Shown: positions 9,368-19,213, numbered from the stretch's first letter. The stretch: DNA of 64,000 nucleotides from Microbulbifer hydrolyticus (GCF_009931115.1 NZ_CP047491.1:3998001-4062000); one strand, 5' to 3'. The notes: a model not told the origin generated them from the letters alone. A program made the numbers and translations.

Positions 9368-10566
9368 TGGGCCACCTCCGCAGCTGCTGGTGCTGTTACT
9401 GGCTCAGTTGTTCTGGTTTCCGCCCCGGCGTTTAACGGCAGCCGCATTTCCACGCGGTATTTTCCGTCGCGTATCTCCGCACTGAAGCGAAAACGATCGC
9501 CGTAAAACGCTGCGAGACGCTGGCGAATATTTTCCATCGCCATACCGTTGCCAACGTGGGCATTGCGGTTATTTTCCGTCTCAAAATCTGCAACAGGATT
9601 ATGAATCGACAATAGCAGTTCGCGTGTGCGACTGCCAATGACATTTTGACGACCAGCCAGCTCCTGACGGATCGCAATTTCTATCTCGCCGCCGCCGCGC
9701 AAACGCGCCACTCCGTGCAGCACCGCATTTTCCAGTAATGGCTGCAACAGCATGGAAGGCAGTTGCGCCTGCTCTGACAGGTCGCCGATATGCCACGAGG
9801 TTTGCAGCCGATCACCGAGACGAAGGGATTCTATTTCCAAGTAGTGTTTCGCCAGCGAAACTTCCTGCTCAAGCGGCACCATTTTCGAGTCCGCGAGTGA
9901 AGCGCGGAATAATGCCGAAAGATCTTCCACCAGCTTTTCCGCGCGCTCCGCATCCACCGCAATCAGGCTGGCGAGGCTGTTCATACTGTTGAACAGGAAG
10001 TGCGGGCGAATGCGTGATTGCAGCGCTTCGATACGCGCGCCCAGTTCCGCCTTTTGCTGGTTGTGTAATTGTTGCTGCACGTACGCATAGCGCAGTACCA
10101 CACCCGCACAAATCGCGCCCACCAGCAGGTTGGCCAGCAGTGTCCAGTAATCGATCGCGGTACCCGCCATATCGGCCAGCCACCAGTGCTGCACCAGCAA
10201 CACGCACGCGAGCACCACAAGCACCGTGGTGTAGCTCAGTGCGGCGGCAACTTTGTGCGAGCCGCGGGCGAGCCGTGGGCGCAGCCGGCACAGGATGGCG
10301 GCAGACGGCAGGATCGCCCACTGTACCGTGAGAGACACCAGCCCCAGGCGCTGCCAGTTGAACGGGTTGAGCCCATCGGTGGCCAGCACCAGTACCAGTG
10401 CCAGCAGCTCGCCCATCAGCACCAGCACGGCGACACTGGTCACGCTGCAGAGGTCCGGCAGGAAGGGGGCATTCTCTGGACGCGCAGAATCTTTGCCCCC
10501 GGGGGCAATTTCACGAATTTGCTGCGCTATAATGCCCGCCGCTTGCGCGGGCCGGGAAGATGTCAT
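9364..10566 (-). CDS. algZ: LytS/AlgZ-type sensor histidine kinase
   Basis: A 400-residue inner-membrane sensor kinase. An N-terminal FLPDLC motif, typical of AlgZ, comes before four or more hydrophobic segments (about residues 44-160). A His_kinase domain follows, with H189 in RPHFLFNSMNSL, and an ATPase domain with N-box LLENAVLHG and a glycine-rich GNGMAMENI segment. It partners with the overlapping algR gene. The divergent argH start is 99 bases away, so both promoters share that space. The first ~30 residues are poorly conserved and the true start could be slightly downstream. Confidence 0.85.
   Translation of the reverse strand: MTSSRPAQAAGIIAQQIREIAPGGKDSARPENAPFLPDLCSVTSVAVLVLMGELLALVLVLATDGLNPFNWQRLGLVSLTVQWAILPSAAILCRLRPRLARGSHKVAAALSYTTVLVVLACVLLVQHWWLADMAGTAIDYWTLLANLLVGAICAGVVLRYAYVQQQLHNQQKAELGARIEALQSRIRPHFLFNSMNSLASLIAVDAERAEKLVEDLSALFRASLADSKMVPLEQEVSLAKHYLEIESLRLGDRLQTSWHIGDLSEQAQLPSMLLQPLLENAVLHGVARLRGGGEIEIAIRQELAGRQNVIGSRTRELLLSIHNPVADFETENNRNAHVGNGMAMENIRQRLAAFYGDRFRFSAEIRDGKYRVEMRLPLNAGAETRTTEPVTAPAAAEVAQ
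10528..10533 (+). promoter_or_regulatory. Candidate -10 box for argH
   Basis: A perfect TATAAT lies 132 bases upstream of the argH ATG, followed by a GC-rich stretch. The -35 region is weak, so only the -10 hexamer is marked. It sits inside the 5' end of the divergent sensor gene. Confidence 0.45.
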
Positions 10567-10665
10567 ACCACGTTATCTTTATTCTGGTTCCGCTCTTGAG
10601 ACAGTGAAGATACCGCCATCCCGGATCGACTTCCATATCCCAACCCATATTCGACCAGAGGCAGC

Positions 10666-12078
10666 ATGAGCAACGATAACTCCTCCGCAAACAATCCCGC
10701 AGCCAAGCTCTGGGGCGGCCGCTTCAGTGAAGCCACCGATGCGTTCGTGGAGCGCTTTACCGCCTCGGTGATGTTCGACCAGCGTATGGCACTGGAAGAC
10801 ATCCAGGGCTCCCTGGCCCACGCGCAGATGCTGTCGGAAGTGGGCGTGCTGACCGCAGACGAGTTCCAACAGATCGAGGGCGGCCTCAAGGACATCGCCG
10901 AAGAGATCCAGGCCGGCGAATTCCCGTGGTCGGTGGAGCTCGAAGATGTGCACATGAACATCGAGGCGCGCCTGACCCAGCGTATCGGCGCCACCGGCAA
11001 GAAGCTGCACACCGGCCGCTCGCGCAACGACCAGGTGGCAACCGATATCCGCCTGTGGCTGCGCAACCGCATCGACCTGATTGCCGCCGAGCTGACCCGC
11101 CTGCAGACCGGTCTGGTGGACCTTGCCGAGAGAGAAGCCGACACCATCATGCCCGGTTTCACCCACCTGCAGAGTGCACAGCCGGTCACCTTCGGCCATC
11201 ACCTGCTGGCCTGGAACGAGATGCTGACCCGCGACTACGAGCGCCTGATGGACTGCCGCAAGCGCGTCAACCGCTCGCCCCTGGGCGCCGCGGCCCTGGC
11301 CGGTACCAGCTACCCGATCAACCGCGCGCGCACCGCGGAACTGCTGGGCTTCGATGCCCCCACCGAGAACTCGCTGGACTCTGTGAGTGACCGCGACTTC
11401 GCCATCGAGTTCTGCGCCTTCGCGGCGCTGCTGCTGACCCACCTGAGTCGCGCCAGCGAGGAGCTGGTGCTGTGGACCTCCAGCCAGTTCAACTTTATCG
11501 ACCTGCCGGACCGTTTCTGTACCGGTTCCTCGATCATGCCGCAAAAGAAAAACCCGGACGTGCCGGAACTGGTGCGCGGCAAGACCGGCCGTGTCAACGG
11601 CCACCTGATCGCCCTGCTCACCCTGATGAAGAGCCAGCCGCTGGCCTACAACAAGGACAATCAGGAAGACAAGGAGCCGCTGTACGATGCCGCCGACACC
11701 GCACTCGACTGCCTGCGCGCCTTCGCCGACATGGCCCCGGCATTGAAGCCGAAGAAAGAAAACATGCTCGCCGCCGCCGGCAAGGGCTTCTCCACCGCCA
11801 CCGACCTCGCCGACTACCTGGTGCGCAAGGGCGTGGCCTTCCGCGATGCCCACGAGATCGTCGGCCAGTCCGTGGCCTTCGCCATCGACAAGGACTGCGA
11901 CCTCGCCGACCTGAGCCTCGCGGAACTGCAGAAGTTCTCCGACACGATCGGCGATGACGTGTTCGACGTGTTGACGCTCGAGGGCTCCGTGGCCGCCCGC
12001 GACCATATCGGTGGCACCGCGCCGAACCAGGTGCGCGCGGCGTGTGAGCGCGCGCGCAAGCTGATTGCGTCCCGCTAA
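10666..12078 (+). CDS. argH: Argininosuccinate lyase
   Basis: A 470-residue cytosolic enzyme that splits argininosuccinate to arginine and fumarate, the final step of arginine synthesis. The fumarase/aspartase superfamily signature [12 protein letters not shown] is present. So are the N-terminal LWGGRF motif, [13 protein letters not shown] and FTHLQSAQP substrate-binding blocks. Length is close to the family standard of 460-470. It is transcribed alone and diverges from the algZR pair, as in Pseudomonas. Confidence 0.97.
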   Translation: MSNDNSSANNPAAKLWGGRFSEATDAFVERFTASVMFDQRMALEDIQGSLAHAQMLSEVGVLTADEFQQIEGGLKDIAEEIQAGEFPWSVELEDVHMNIEARLTQRIGATGKKLHTGRSRNDQVATDIRLWLRNRIDLIAAELTRLQTGLVDLAEREADTIMPGFTHLQSAQPVTFGHHLLAWNEMLTRDYERLMDCRKRVNRSPLGAAALAGTSYPINRARTAELLGFDAPTENSLDSVSDRDFAIEFCAFAALLLTHLSRASEELVLWTSSQFNFIDLPDRFCTGSSIMPQKKNPDVPELVRGKTGRVNGHLIALLTLMKSQPLAYNKDNQEDKEPLYDAADTALDCLRAFADMAPALKPKKENMLAAAGKGFSTATDLADYLVRKGVAFRDAHEIVGQSVAFAIDKDCDLADLSLAELQKFSDTIGDDVFDVLTLEGSVAARDHIGGTAPNQVRAACERARKLIASR

Positions 12079-12088
12079 TATCCCATCG

Positions 12089-12106
12089 GCGGGCCGCAAG
12101 GCCCGC
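12089..12106 (+). terminator. Hairpin after argH
   Basis: A perfect 7-bp stem GCGGGCC/GGCCCGC with a GCAA tetraloop starts 11 bases after the argH stop. No clear T-run follows, so termination is plausible but not certain. Confidence 0.45.
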
Positions 12107-12213
12107 TGCCATAATTCGTCATAATTCCTCCCGCCGGCTGCCACTTTCCGATTTCCGTGACCCGCTAGACTCCCTCCAAACCAAAAAAGACCAAACGCAG
12201 GGAGAGTCCAGCC

Positions 12214-13197
12214 ATGCGCAAATACCTGATGCTCGGCATCACCGCCTTCGTCATTGCCATCTACCTCACCAACGCCTCCTGGCTCGCAGAGAAACGTAGC
12301 GGAAAACCAACATTGATATCCCATCGCGGCGTTTACCAGACCTACGACCGCAAAAACCTTGGGCGCGACGATTGCACCGCGATCCGCGTTTACGAACCCG
12401 AGCACGAATACCTGGAAAATACCCTCGCCTCCATGCAGGCGGCCTTCGACTATGGAGCAGATATCGTCGAGATCGATGTGCACCCCACCACCGATGGCGA
12501 ATTTGCCGTATTCCACGACTGGACCCTGGATTGCCGCACCGAGGGCAAAGGCACCACCCGCGATCACCCGATGAGCTACCTCAAGACGCTGGATATCGGC
12601 TATGGCTACACCCCGGATGGCGGCAACACCTTTCCGTTCAGGGGCAAGGGCATTGGGCTGATGCCGACACTGGAAGAGGTATATCGGACATTTCCCGGCA
12701 AACGGTTTCTGATCAACATTAAAAGTGGTCGCCCCAAAGAGGCCGTACAGCTGGATAAATACCTGCGCCAACGGCAACTGCCGCCGAGCGGCCCGCTCAT
12801 GGTGTATGGCAGCGAAAGGGTGATGGAAAAGATGCGCGAACTGCGCCCGGACGTGTGGAGCTTCAGCCGTGAGAGCGTAAAAAACTGTAGCTACCGCTAC
12901 CTGTTACTGGGATGGACCGGATACGTGCCGGACGCCTGCCGCAACGGCGCCGTGGTTGCACCGAATACCTGGCAGTGGGCGCTGTGGGGCTGGCCGGATC
13001 GATTTATGCAGCGCATGGACGACGCCGGCGCACTGGTAATGGAGCTGGATTTTGCCGGGCGTGGGCGTGGCATGCACGGCATTTACAAACCCCACGATCT
13101 GGATTTTCTGCCGGGGGATTATCGCGGGGCGCTGTGGGTAGAGAAAATCGAAGTGATAGGCCCACTTGCAAAAACGAAATTCGGAACCGAAAAGTAG
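12214..13197 (+). CDS. Glycerophosphodiester phosphodiesterase family protein
   Basis: A 327-residue protein with an N-terminal hydrophobic segment (residues 5-20) that could be a signal peptide or membrane anchor, so the enzyme likely faces the periplasm. The GDPD signature is clear: ISHRG, then ENTLASM, EIDVHPTTDGEFAVFHDWTLD and the GIGLMPTLEEV block. Family members hydrolyse glycerophosphodiesters to glycerol-3-phosphate and an alcohol. A GGGAGAG ribosome site precedes the ATG. The middle region (residues 195-270) diverges from typical GDPDs, so the substrate is unsure. Confidence 0.85.
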   Translation: MRKYLMLGITAFVIAIYLTNASWLAEKRSGKPTLISHRGVYQTYDRKNLGRDDCTAIRVYEPEHEYLENTLASMQAAFDYGADIVEIDVHPTTDGEFAVFHDWTLDCRTEGKGTTRDHPMSYLKTLDIGYGYTPDGGNTFPFRGKGIGLMPTLEEVYRTFPGKRFLINIKSGRPKEAVQLDKYLRQRQLPPSGPLMVYGSERVMEKMRELRPDVWSFSRESVKNCSYRYLLLGWTGYVPDACRNGAVVAPNTWQWALWGWPDRFMQRMDDAGALVMELDFAGRGRGMHGIYKPHDLDFLPGDYRGALWVEKIEVIGPLAKTKFGTEK

Positions 13198-13236
13198 ACT
13201 GTGCACCCAGAGTCGACGCGAAATCTATTCACCCAT

Positions 13237-13443
13237 TCAGGACTCTCCGGAGTCCCCGTCTTTCTCCTGAACCTCCGTCACCACCTTCTGCACCAGCTTC
13301 ACCCGACCAGACTGTACCAGTGCATCGCGCAGCACATATTCGATCTGCGCATTCAGGCTGCGCAGGTCGTCGTCCGCCCAGCGCTGCATTGCCGCCAGCA
13401 CCTGCTCGTTGATTCTCAGTGGAAACGCTTTCTTTTTTGCCAT
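13237..13443 (-). CDS. Small Arc-type ribbon-helix-helix protein
   Basis: A 68-residue basic-to-acidic protein beginning MAKKKAFPLRINEQVLAAMQ, which fits the beta-strand and first helix of the Arc/MetJ ribbon-helix-helix fold (FPLRI strand, then RSLNAQIEYVLRDAL helix). Such proteins are dimeric DNA-binding regulators or antitoxins. It starts 16 bases after the SPFH gene stop on the same strand. Co-transcription with that gene and autoregulation from the palindromes upstream of it are inferred. Confidence 0.75.
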   Translation of the reverse strand: MAKKKAFPLRINEQVLAAMQRWADDDLRSLNAQIEYVLRDALVQSGRVKLVQKVVTEVQEKDGDSGES

Positions 13444-13459
13444 GAGTATAAGAGGGGGA

Positions 13460-14350
13460 TCAGTAGAGACTGCCGCTGTTGATCACCGGCTGCGCCTGCT
13501 GTTCGCCACAGATGACCACCATCAGGTTGTTGACCATATTCGCCTTGCGCTCTTCATCCAGTTCCAGTGCGTGGGACTCCGCCAGCGTGGCAATCGCATC
13601 GGTGACCATCTCCACCGCGCCCTGCACAATCAGCTTGCGCGCCGCCAGTACCGCACCGGCCTGCTGCTTGCGCAACATGGCCTGGGCTATTTCCGGCGCA
13701 TAGGCCAGGTGGCTGATACGCGCCTCGATCACCTGAATACCGGCGCGACCCAACCGCTCCTGTACCTGATCGCGAATTTTTTCCGCAATACTGACAGGGT
13801 CGCCGCGCAGGGAAATCGCCTCCTCACTGTGGTTATCGTAAGGATGTTCATTGGCCACATTGCGCAGCGCCGCCTCGCTCTGGATGGTGACGAAACTCTC
13901 GTAGTCGTCCACTTCAAAGTAGGCTTCCGCCGAGTCTACCACCTTCCAGACCACCACCGTGGCGATCTCAATCGGGTTGCCGTTGGCATCGTTGACCTTG
14001 AGCTTGCCGCTCTCGAAATTGCGCACCCGCAGTGAAATGGGCGTGCGCTTGAAAATCAGCGGGTTGGTCCAGCGCAGCCCGGTGGTGTGTTCAGTACCCA
14101 CGTATTTACCGAAAAGTTGCAGGATCTTTCCCTGATTGGGCGCCACCATGAACAGGCCGTGCCAGCAGAATGTGACGATCACAAACGCCACCGCCCACAA
14201 CGGCACCGCAAAGAATTGCGTCGCCATCAGACTCCGCACCAGCATACCGGCGGTGAACAGTTGCAGCAGCAGAAGTACCACCAGCATCCCATAGCCGCTC
14301 ACGGTGAATGCGCGTTTTTCCTTGATCATTGTCATCTCCATGTTCTCCAT
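13460..14350 (-). CDS. SPFH/band-7 domain membrane protein
   Basis: A 296-residue protein of the stomatin/prohibitin/flotillin/HflK class. Two hydrophobic N-terminal segments (about residues 16-38 and 45-68) are followed by an SPFH domain with typical patterns (IQVIEARISHLAYAPEIAQAMLRKQQAGAVLAAR). Such proteins form membrane microdomain scaffolds or protease regulators. The start beginning MENMEMTMIKEKR is chosen; internal methionines at 4, 6 and 8 are alternatives. The Arc-like gene follows directly. Two short palindromes lie upstream. Confidence 0.88.
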   Translation of the reverse strand: MENMEMTMIKEKRAFTVSGYGMLVVLLLLQLFTAGMLVRSLMATQFFAVPLWAVAFVIVTFCWHGLFMVAPNQGKILQLFGKYVGTEHTTGLRWTNPLIFKRTPISLRVRNFESGKLKVNDANGNPIEIATVVVWKVVDSAEAYFEVDDYESFVTIQSEAALRNVANEHPYDNHSEEAISLRGDPVSIAEKIRDQVQERLGRAGIQVIEARISHLAYAPEIAQAMLRKQQAGAVLAARKLIVQGAVEMVTDAIATLAESHALELDEERKANMVNNLMVVICGEQQAQPVINSGSLY

Positions 14351-14374
14351 ATCCGTGTTGTCCGCTTCGACATA

Positions 14375-14396
14375 GTGACATCACTTTGATATCAAA
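14375..14396 (-). promoter_or_regulatory. Adjacent palindromes upstream of the SPFH gene (candidate operator)
   Basis: A near-palindrome GTGA-CA-TCAC directly abuts a perfect 12-bp palindrome TTTGATATCAAA, 25-46 bases upstream of the SPFH start codon. Spacing fits an operator overlapping a promoter. Binding by the downstream Arc-like protein is only a guess. Confidence 0.4.
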
Positions 14397-14610
14397 TTAG
14401 CGTCATGTGATCACAGAGTCAACCCGAGTCGGCATAAAGCTGTGCAGTCATGGCGCCCAATACAGCCGCCGCGGGCGCAATCGCACGGTTAGCGCCAGCC
14501 CTGGTGGCGAAGAAGTGGCAATGGGGAAATCGAAGCCGTCGACCAAAGCGTTCGGCCAAACAGCGATAGATAGAAGTGTCCCGCCGGGCGGCGGAAATCT
14601 GGGGACGGGA

Positions 14611-14627
14611 ACGGGCCCAGGGCCCGT
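14611..14627. repeat. Perfect inverted repeat between cyaY and the SPFH promoter
   Basis: ACGGGCCC, one base, GGGCCCGT lies 17 bases beyond the cyaY stop. It may act as a cyaY transcript end, though no T-run follows. Apart from this and the SPFH palindromes I see no gene in 14,351-14,643. Confidence 0.45.
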
Positions 14628-14643
14628 CACACAGTGCGGGCGA

Positions 14644-14988
14644 TCAAAGCCCGAGGGAAACGGCACTCCCCTGCTGCTCGGTCAATACGCGATCCAGCAG
14701 CGTCGGCAGATCCTCCCCGGTGGTGGAGCACTTCCACCCCGCTCTTTCTCCAGAAGGTTGGAAACTCAGGTGAAAGCCCCCCGAGCGCGCCGCTACCCAC
14801 AGCTCCTGCACCGCACTCTGGCGCGACAGAATTACCTGGGTACCGTTGTCCTCCAGGGTAATCGTCAGCACCGAATCCGCGCGTTCATAATCCATGTCCA
14901 CGTCGCACTCATCGAGCGCATCCTCGATAGCGATCAGGGTTTCTTCGATTGCGGCGTTGTAGGCAGCATTTGAGGCTGTCTGGGTCAT
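14644..14988 (-). CDS. cyaY: Frataxin-like iron donor CyaY
   Basis: A 114-residue cytosolic frataxin homologue that binds iron and modulates IscS-driven Fe-S cluster assembly. The acidic first helix (EETLIAIEDALDECDVDMDYE) and the strand motif TITLEDNGTQVILSRQ, followed by QELWVAARSGGFH, are diagnostic. The start at 14988 (MTQTASN) gives the normal length; the frame stays open far upstream only as a shadow of lysA. It is divergent from lptM-lysA, as in many gammaproteobacteria. Confidence 0.92.
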   Translation of the reverse strand: MTQTASNAAYNAAIEETLIAIEDALDECDVDMDYERADSVLTITLEDNGTQVILSRQSAVQELWVAARSGGFHLSFQPSGERAGWKCSTTGEDLPTLLDRVLTEQQGSAVSLGL

Positions 14989-15012
14989 AATCTCGTTACT
15001 ACTGTTACGGTG

Positions 15013-15039
15013 TTGCAATAAGGCTTGGGTCGCTATACT
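15013..15039 (+). promoter_or_regulatory. Candidate sigma-70 promoter for lptM-lysA
   Basis: TTGCAA and TATACT are separated by 15 bases, 50 bases before the lptM start. The spacer is short; an overlapping GTGTTG with 18-base spacing is an alternative -35. Confidence 0.4.
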
Positions 15040-15088
15040 AGCAGGCTTTTCCAGTCTTCTCGTACCGCGTTGTGCGGCAGGAAACCCG

Positions 15089-15364
15089 ATGCGTATACCG
15101 ACCACTCCCCTGGTACTGTCACTCACCCTCGCCGGTGCACTGACCGGCTGTGGCCAGAAAGGCCCGCTGTACCTGCCGCAGGACCCGGCTGCGCCGACCC
15201 CCTCGAGTGTTCCCGCCCGCGGCGCCAGCAGCCAGCCGCCCGCGGCCACCACCGGCCAGCCGCAGACGGAAACCGGCGAGAAAGACCAGCCGGCACAGGC
15301 AGACAAAAATTCAAACCGGGCAAACCCGGAGCAACACACGGAAGCAGAAGCAGTATTCAAATGA
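15089..15364 (+). CDS. lptM: LptM/YifL-type small lipoprotein
   Basis: A 91-residue lipoprotein. The N-terminus is a lipoprotein signal ending LTGC, followed by GQKGPLYLP, the conserved LptM (formerly YifL) motif. In E. coli LptM assists oxidative maturation of the LptD/LptE lipopolysaccharide translocon at the outer membrane. The rest is a Pro/Ala/Gln-rich, low-complexity tail longer than the E. coli form. Its stop overlaps the lysA start (ATGA), matching the conserved lptM-lysA-dapF order. Confidence 0.88.
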   Translation: MRIPTTPLVLSLTLAGALTGCGQKGPLYLPQDPAAPTPSSVPARGASSQPPAATTGQPQTETGEKDQPAQADKNSNRANPEQHTEAEAVFK

Positions 15365-16614
15365 ACGATTTCCACTACCAGCAGGGAAGCCTGTGGGCCG
15401 AGGGCGTCAGCCTGGAACAGATTGCCGAACAGTTCGGCACCCCGACTTATGTATACAGCCGTGCCCATTTCGAGCGCCAGTACCGGGCCTATGCGGACGC
15501 CCTGGGCGATCACCCCGGCATGGTCTGCTACGCCATCAAGGCCAACAGCAACCTGGGTGTCCTGTCCGTGCTGGCGCAACTGGGGGCGGGCTTTGACATC
15601 GTTTCTGCCGGTGAACTCGAGCGAGTTCTGATGGCCGGCGGCGATCCCGCCAAAGTGGTCTTCTCCGGTGTGGGCAAGACCGCTGACGAAATGCGCCGCG
15701 CGCTGGAAGTCGGCGTGCACTGTTTCAATGTGGAATCCGAATCGGAGCTGGAGCGGCTCGAGTCCGTTGCCGCGGAAATGGGTACCGTGGCCCCGGTGTC
15801 CCTGCGGGTAAACCCGGACGTGGATGCCAAGACCCACCCGTACATTTCCACCGGGCTGAAAGAAAACAAATTCGGTATCGCCATCGAGCGTGCGCCCGAC
15901 GTGTATAAAAAGGTGGCAGCCTCCAGCAGCCTCGAGGCCGTCGGTGTGGATTGCCATATCGGCTCGCAGCTTACCGAAATCAACCCGTTCCTCGATGCAC
16001 TCGACCGGCTGCTGCTGTTGATCGACCAGCTCGCGGAAAGCGGCACCGTATTGCAGCACCTGGATCTGGGCGGCGGCCTCGGCGTGCGCTATCGTGGTGA
16101 AGAACCGCCGGAGGTGAGCGACTACCTGGGAGCCGTGAAAGAAAAACTCGAGGGGCGCAACCTGGCCCTGGTGCTGGAACCCGGCCGCTCCATTTCCGCC
16201 AACGGCGGCGCGCTGCTGACCCGGGTGGAATACCTGAAGCACACCGAAGACCACAACTTCGCCATCGTCGACGCGGCGATGAACGACAACCTGCGCCCTG
16301 CGCTGTACCAGGCGTGGCAGGATATCGTGGCGGTCACGCCGTCCAATGCCGCTCCCGAGAGCTGGGACATCGTCGGCCCGGTGTGCGAGACCGGGGACTT
16401 CCTCGGCAAGCACCGCCCGCTGGCACTTGAACAGGGACAGTTGCTGGCGATGCTCTCTGCCGGCGCGTATGGTTTTACCATGAGCTCCAATTACAATTCG
16501 CGCACCCGCGCAGCCGAAGTACTGGTGGACGGCGACAAGACCTACCTTGTACGGGCGCGGGAAAGCTTCACGGATCTGGTGCGTGGTGAATCCACGGTGC
16601 CAACCAAGGACTGA
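15361..16614 (+). CDS. lysA: Diaminopimelate decarboxylase
   Basis: A 417-residue PLP enzyme that decarboxylates meso-diaminopimelate to lysine. K60 in CYAIKANSN is the PLP lysine. [12 protein letters not shown], the glycine-rich [32 protein letters not shown] and the catalytic-cysteine region [11 protein letters not shown] are all present. The ATG at 15361, overlapping the lptM stop, starts MNDFHYQQG and gives the family length; the longer open frame upstream is lptM read in another frame. dapF follows after 14 bases. Confidence 0.97.
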   Translation: MNDFHYQQGSLWAEGVSLEQIAEQFGTPTYVYSRAHFERQYRAYADALGDHPGMVCYAIKANSNLGVLSVLAQLGAGFDIVSAGELERVLMAGGDPAKVVFSGVGKTADEMRRALEVGVHCFNVESESELERLESVAAEMGTVAPVSLRVNPDVDAKTHPYISTGLKENKFGIAIERAPDVYKKVAASSSLEAVGVDCHIGSQLTEINPFLDALDRLLLLIDQLAESGTVLQHLDLGGGLGVRYRGEEPPEVSDYLGAVKEKLEGRNLALVLEPGRSISANGGALLTRVEYLKHTEDHNFAIVDAAMNDNLRPALYQAWQDIVAVTPSNAAPESWDIVGPVCETGDFLGKHRPLALEQGQLLAMLSAGAYGFTMSSNYNSRTRAAEVLVDGDKTYLVRARESFTDLVRGESTVPTKD

Positions 16615-16628
16615 CGGAACACAAAGCC

Positions 16629-17459
16629 ATGCGCCTCAAATTCACCAAAATGCACGGCCTCGGCAACGACTTCGTGATGGTCGACGGCATCACCCAGCGG
16701 GTGAAGCTGTCACCGGAGAAAGTCCGCCAGATCGCCGACCGCCATATCGGCATCGGGTGCGATCAGCTGTTGCTGGTGGAAGCGCCGCGGGACCCGGAAG
16801 CGGATTTCCGCTACCGCATCTACAATGCCGACGGCAGCGAGGTGGAGAATTGCGGCAACGGCGCGCGCTGTTTCGCCCGCTTTGTGCGCGACCGCCGCCT
16901 CACCAGCAAGGAACATATTCTCGTCGAAACTGCGGCGGGGACCCTGAAACTGAATATTCAGGGCGCGGACCAGGTTAGCGTGGACATGGGTGAGCCGGTG
17001 CTGGAGCCCGCAAAGATTCCCTTTGAGGCCGACATCCAGGCCGAAACCTATCCGCTGGAAGTGGATGGCGAAACCTATAACATCGGCGCCGTCTCCATGG
17101 GTAATCCGCACGCGGTGCTACTGGTCGAGGATGTATTGAAGGCCCCGGTGGAGACTCTCGGCGCAATTATCGAGCGCCACCCGCGCTTTCCCGCCAAGGT
17201 AAATGTCGGCTTTCTGCAGATCGAAGCGCGCGATCGCGCGCGTCTGCGTGTTTTTGAACGCGGCGTGGGCGAGACCCGCGCCTGTGGCACCGGTGCCTGT
17301 GCGGCCATGGTCTCGGCACGCCTGCGCGGCCTGGTGGACGAGGAGCTGCACATCACCCTCCCCGGCGGCACCCTGACAATCCACTGGCCCGGGCCCGGAG
17401 AGCCGGTTACCATGACCGGACCCGCCACGGCGGTATATCACGGACAGATAGCACTCTGA
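16629..17459 (+). CDS. dapF: Diaminopimelate epimerase
   Basis: A 276-residue cofactor-independent epimerase converting LL- to meso-diaminopimelate for lysine and peptidoglycan. The catalytic cysteine pair is visible: C75 in [13 protein letters not shown] and C219 in [10 protein letters not shown]. The N-terminal [13 protein letters not shown] signature is present. It lies between lysA and the DUF484 gene in a conserved operon. Confidence 0.97.
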   Translation: MRLKFTKMHGLGNDFVMVDGITQRVKLSPEKVRQIADRHIGIGCDQLLLVEAPRDPEADFRYRIYNADGSEVENCGNGARCFARFVRDRRLTSKEHILVETAAGTLKLNIQGADQVSVDMGEPVLEPAKIPFEADIQAETYPLEVDGETYNIGAVSMGNPHAVLLVEDVLKAPVETLGAIIERHPRFPAKVNVGFLQIEARDRARLRVFERGVGETRACGTGACAAMVSARLRGLVDEELHITLPGGTLTIHWPGPGEPVTMTGPATAVYHGQIAL

Positions 17460-17503
17460 GAAACCATCCCGGAAACCCAAGCCGGAAGCAACCGAATATA
17501 ACA

Positions 17504-18265
17504 ATGACCGAACACAGCGACGCCCCCCTGATCGACAGTGCCGTCGAGGCCAGCCTGGAAAAGCAGCAAGCCAGTGACAACGAAAACCAGCGCAACAGAA
17601 AACTGCTGTCGCGGCAGGTGGCCCGCTACCTGATCCAGAACCCCACCTTTTTTGCCGAGAACATGGAGCTGCTGGAAAACATCCAGCTACCCAGGGAGTC
17701 CGGCAAGACGGTGTCACTGATGACGCACCAGACCAACCTGCTGCGCGAGCGCAATATCGAAATGCGCCAGCGGCTGGACCAGCTGCTGCAGAATGCACGG
17801 GAAAATGATCAGCTGTTCCTGCACAGCCGCCGCCTGGTACTGGCGCTGCTGGAAGCACGCACCGTGGCAGAAGCCGGTGACGCCCTGCTGAAAAGCTTCA
17901 AACAAGACTTCAAGGTAGAGGTCACCGCGCTGACCCTGTTCGGGCCGCTGCCCGGTTCCGGCAAGCAGCTCGGCGATGTACGCAGCAGCGCCCGTACCAG
18001 TGCCGAGACCGCGATTGGCTCTATCCTGCGCAACGGGCGCACCGTGTGCGGCACCCTGCGCCCGACGGAAACTGCCTACCTGTTCGGCAAGCACGCCGAC
18101 AGGGTCGCCTCCGCGGCGGTGGTGCCCCTCGCCGACCAGCTGGGTGTCCTCGCCGTGGGCTCCAGTGACCCCAACCACTACCGCTCCAGCCTGGACACCC
18201 TGTTTTTGTCCTACATCGGCGAAATCCTCGAACGGCTGCTGCCCAACCTGCTGGTACGGAGCTGA
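17504..18265 (+). CDS. DUF484 family protein
   Basis: A 253-residue protein of the DUF484 family, found between dapF and xerC in many gammaproteobacteria. After ~40 charged residues come RQVARYLIQNPTFFAENMELLENIQLP and a GAF-like C-terminal part (VVPLADQLGVLAVGSSDPNHYRSSLDTLFLSYIGEILERLL). The GAF resemblance suggests a small-ligand or interaction role, but no function is established. xerC begins 3 bases after its stop. Confidence 0.9.
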   Translation: MTEHSDAPLIDSAVEASLEKQQASDNENQRNRKLLSRQVARYLIQNPTFFAENMELLENIQLPRESGKTVSLMTHQTNLLRERNIEMRQRLDQLLQNARENDQLFLHSRRLVLALLEARTVAEAGDALLKSFKQDFKVEVTALTLFGPLPGSGKQLGDVRSSARTSAETAIGSILRNGRTVCGTLRPTETAYLFGKHADRVASAAVVPLADQLGVLAVGSSDPNHYRSSLDTLFLSYIGEILERLLPNLLVRS

Positions 18266-18268
18266 CCG

Positions 18269-19189
18269 ATGCAGCTGGCTGCAGCGACGGATGCGTTCCT
18301 GCTGCACCTGCAGCAGAAAAACCTCTCGCCCCACACTCAGGCCGCCTACCGCCGCGACCTCGACAAGCTGCAACAGCTGGCGGACGAGGAACAGCTGGCT
18401 GAACTCCACACCCTCGATGAGATGCGCCTTCGCAGTTGGCTGGCGCGCCTGCACCGTGGCGGCCTGTCCCCGAAAAGCCTGCAACGCTGGCTCTCCGCCG
18501 TGCGCACCCTGCTGCGCTTCTGCGTGCGCGAGGGCTGGCTGAAAGCGAATGTCGCGGAGGGACTGCGGGCGCCCAAGGCGGCCAAAACACTGCCCAAGCT
18601 GCTCGATGTGGACGCCGCCGCGCAGTTCGTGGAAAGCCCGCGGGGAACGGGCGCAGACGGCGGGGATGACCTGCTGACCCTGCGCGACGCCGCGATACTC
18701 GAACTGTTTTACAGCAGCGGCCTGCGCCTGTCTGAATTGACCGGGCTCAACTGGGAAGACCTCGACCTGCGCGGCGGGGAAGTCCGGGTGACCGGTAAAG
18801 GCAACAAGACCCGGGTGTTGCCGGTGGGGCGGCACGCGCGCCGCGCACTGGAAGACTGGCGTCGCCACGCGCCTTCAGCCATCGCCGACGCACTGGGTGC
18901 AGACCCGGTATTTACCAGCGCCAAAGGTCGCCGTCTTGGCAACCGCGCGGTACAGCAACGCCTGGCCCATTGGGCCCGCGCCGGTGGCGCCGACCAGCGG
19001 GTGCACCCGCACATGCTGCGCCACTCTTTCGCCAGCCATATGCTCGAATCCAGCGGTGACCTGCGCGCGGTGCAGGAGCTACTGGGGCACGCGGACATCA
19101 GCACCACCCAGATCTACACCCACCTGGATTTCCAGCACCTCAGCCGGGTCTACGACAAGGCCCACCCGCGGGCGCGGAAGAAGGATTAG
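18269..19189 (+). CDS. xerC: Site-specific tyrosine recombinase XerC
   Basis: A 306-residue tyrosine recombinase that, with XerD, resolves chromosome dimers at dif. An N-terminal SAM-like core-binding domain (residues 1-100) precedes the catalytic domain with R153, K177, H248, R251, H274 and nucleophile Y283 all in place. Position after dapF-DUF484 identifies it as XerC and not an island integrase. The C-terminal [10 protein letters not shown] tail is usual for XerC. Confidence 0.95.
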   Translation: MQLAAATDAFLLHLQQKNLSPHTQAAYRRDLDKLQQLADEEQLAELHTLDEMRLRSWLARLHRGGLSPKSLQRWLSAVRTLLRFCVREGWLKANVAEGLRAPKAAKTLPKLLDVDAAAQFVESPRGTGADGGDDLLTLRDAAILELFYSSGLRLSELTGLNWEDLDLRGGEVRVTGKGNKTRVLPVGRHARRALEDWRRHAPSAIADALGADPVFTSAKGRRLGNRAVQQRLAHWARAGGADQRVHPHMLRHSFASHMLESSGDLRAVQELLGHADISTTQIYTHLDFQHLSRVYDKAHPRARKKD

Positions 19190-19213
19190 TCCGAACTCGC
19201 GCCGGTCCCCTGA

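Noticed and set aside
10579-12777. 732-codon open frame antisense to argH and the GDPD gene
   Set aside because: Shadow frame; crosses two well-supported genes and has no recognisable domain.
14448-14666. 72-codon frame between cyaY and the SPFH gene
   Set aside because: Overlaps the end of cyaY, proline-rich low-complexity translation, no start context.
14989-16413. Upstream extension of the cyaY frame
   Set aside because: It runs antisense through lptM and lysA; CyaY homology begins exactly at the methionine at 14988.
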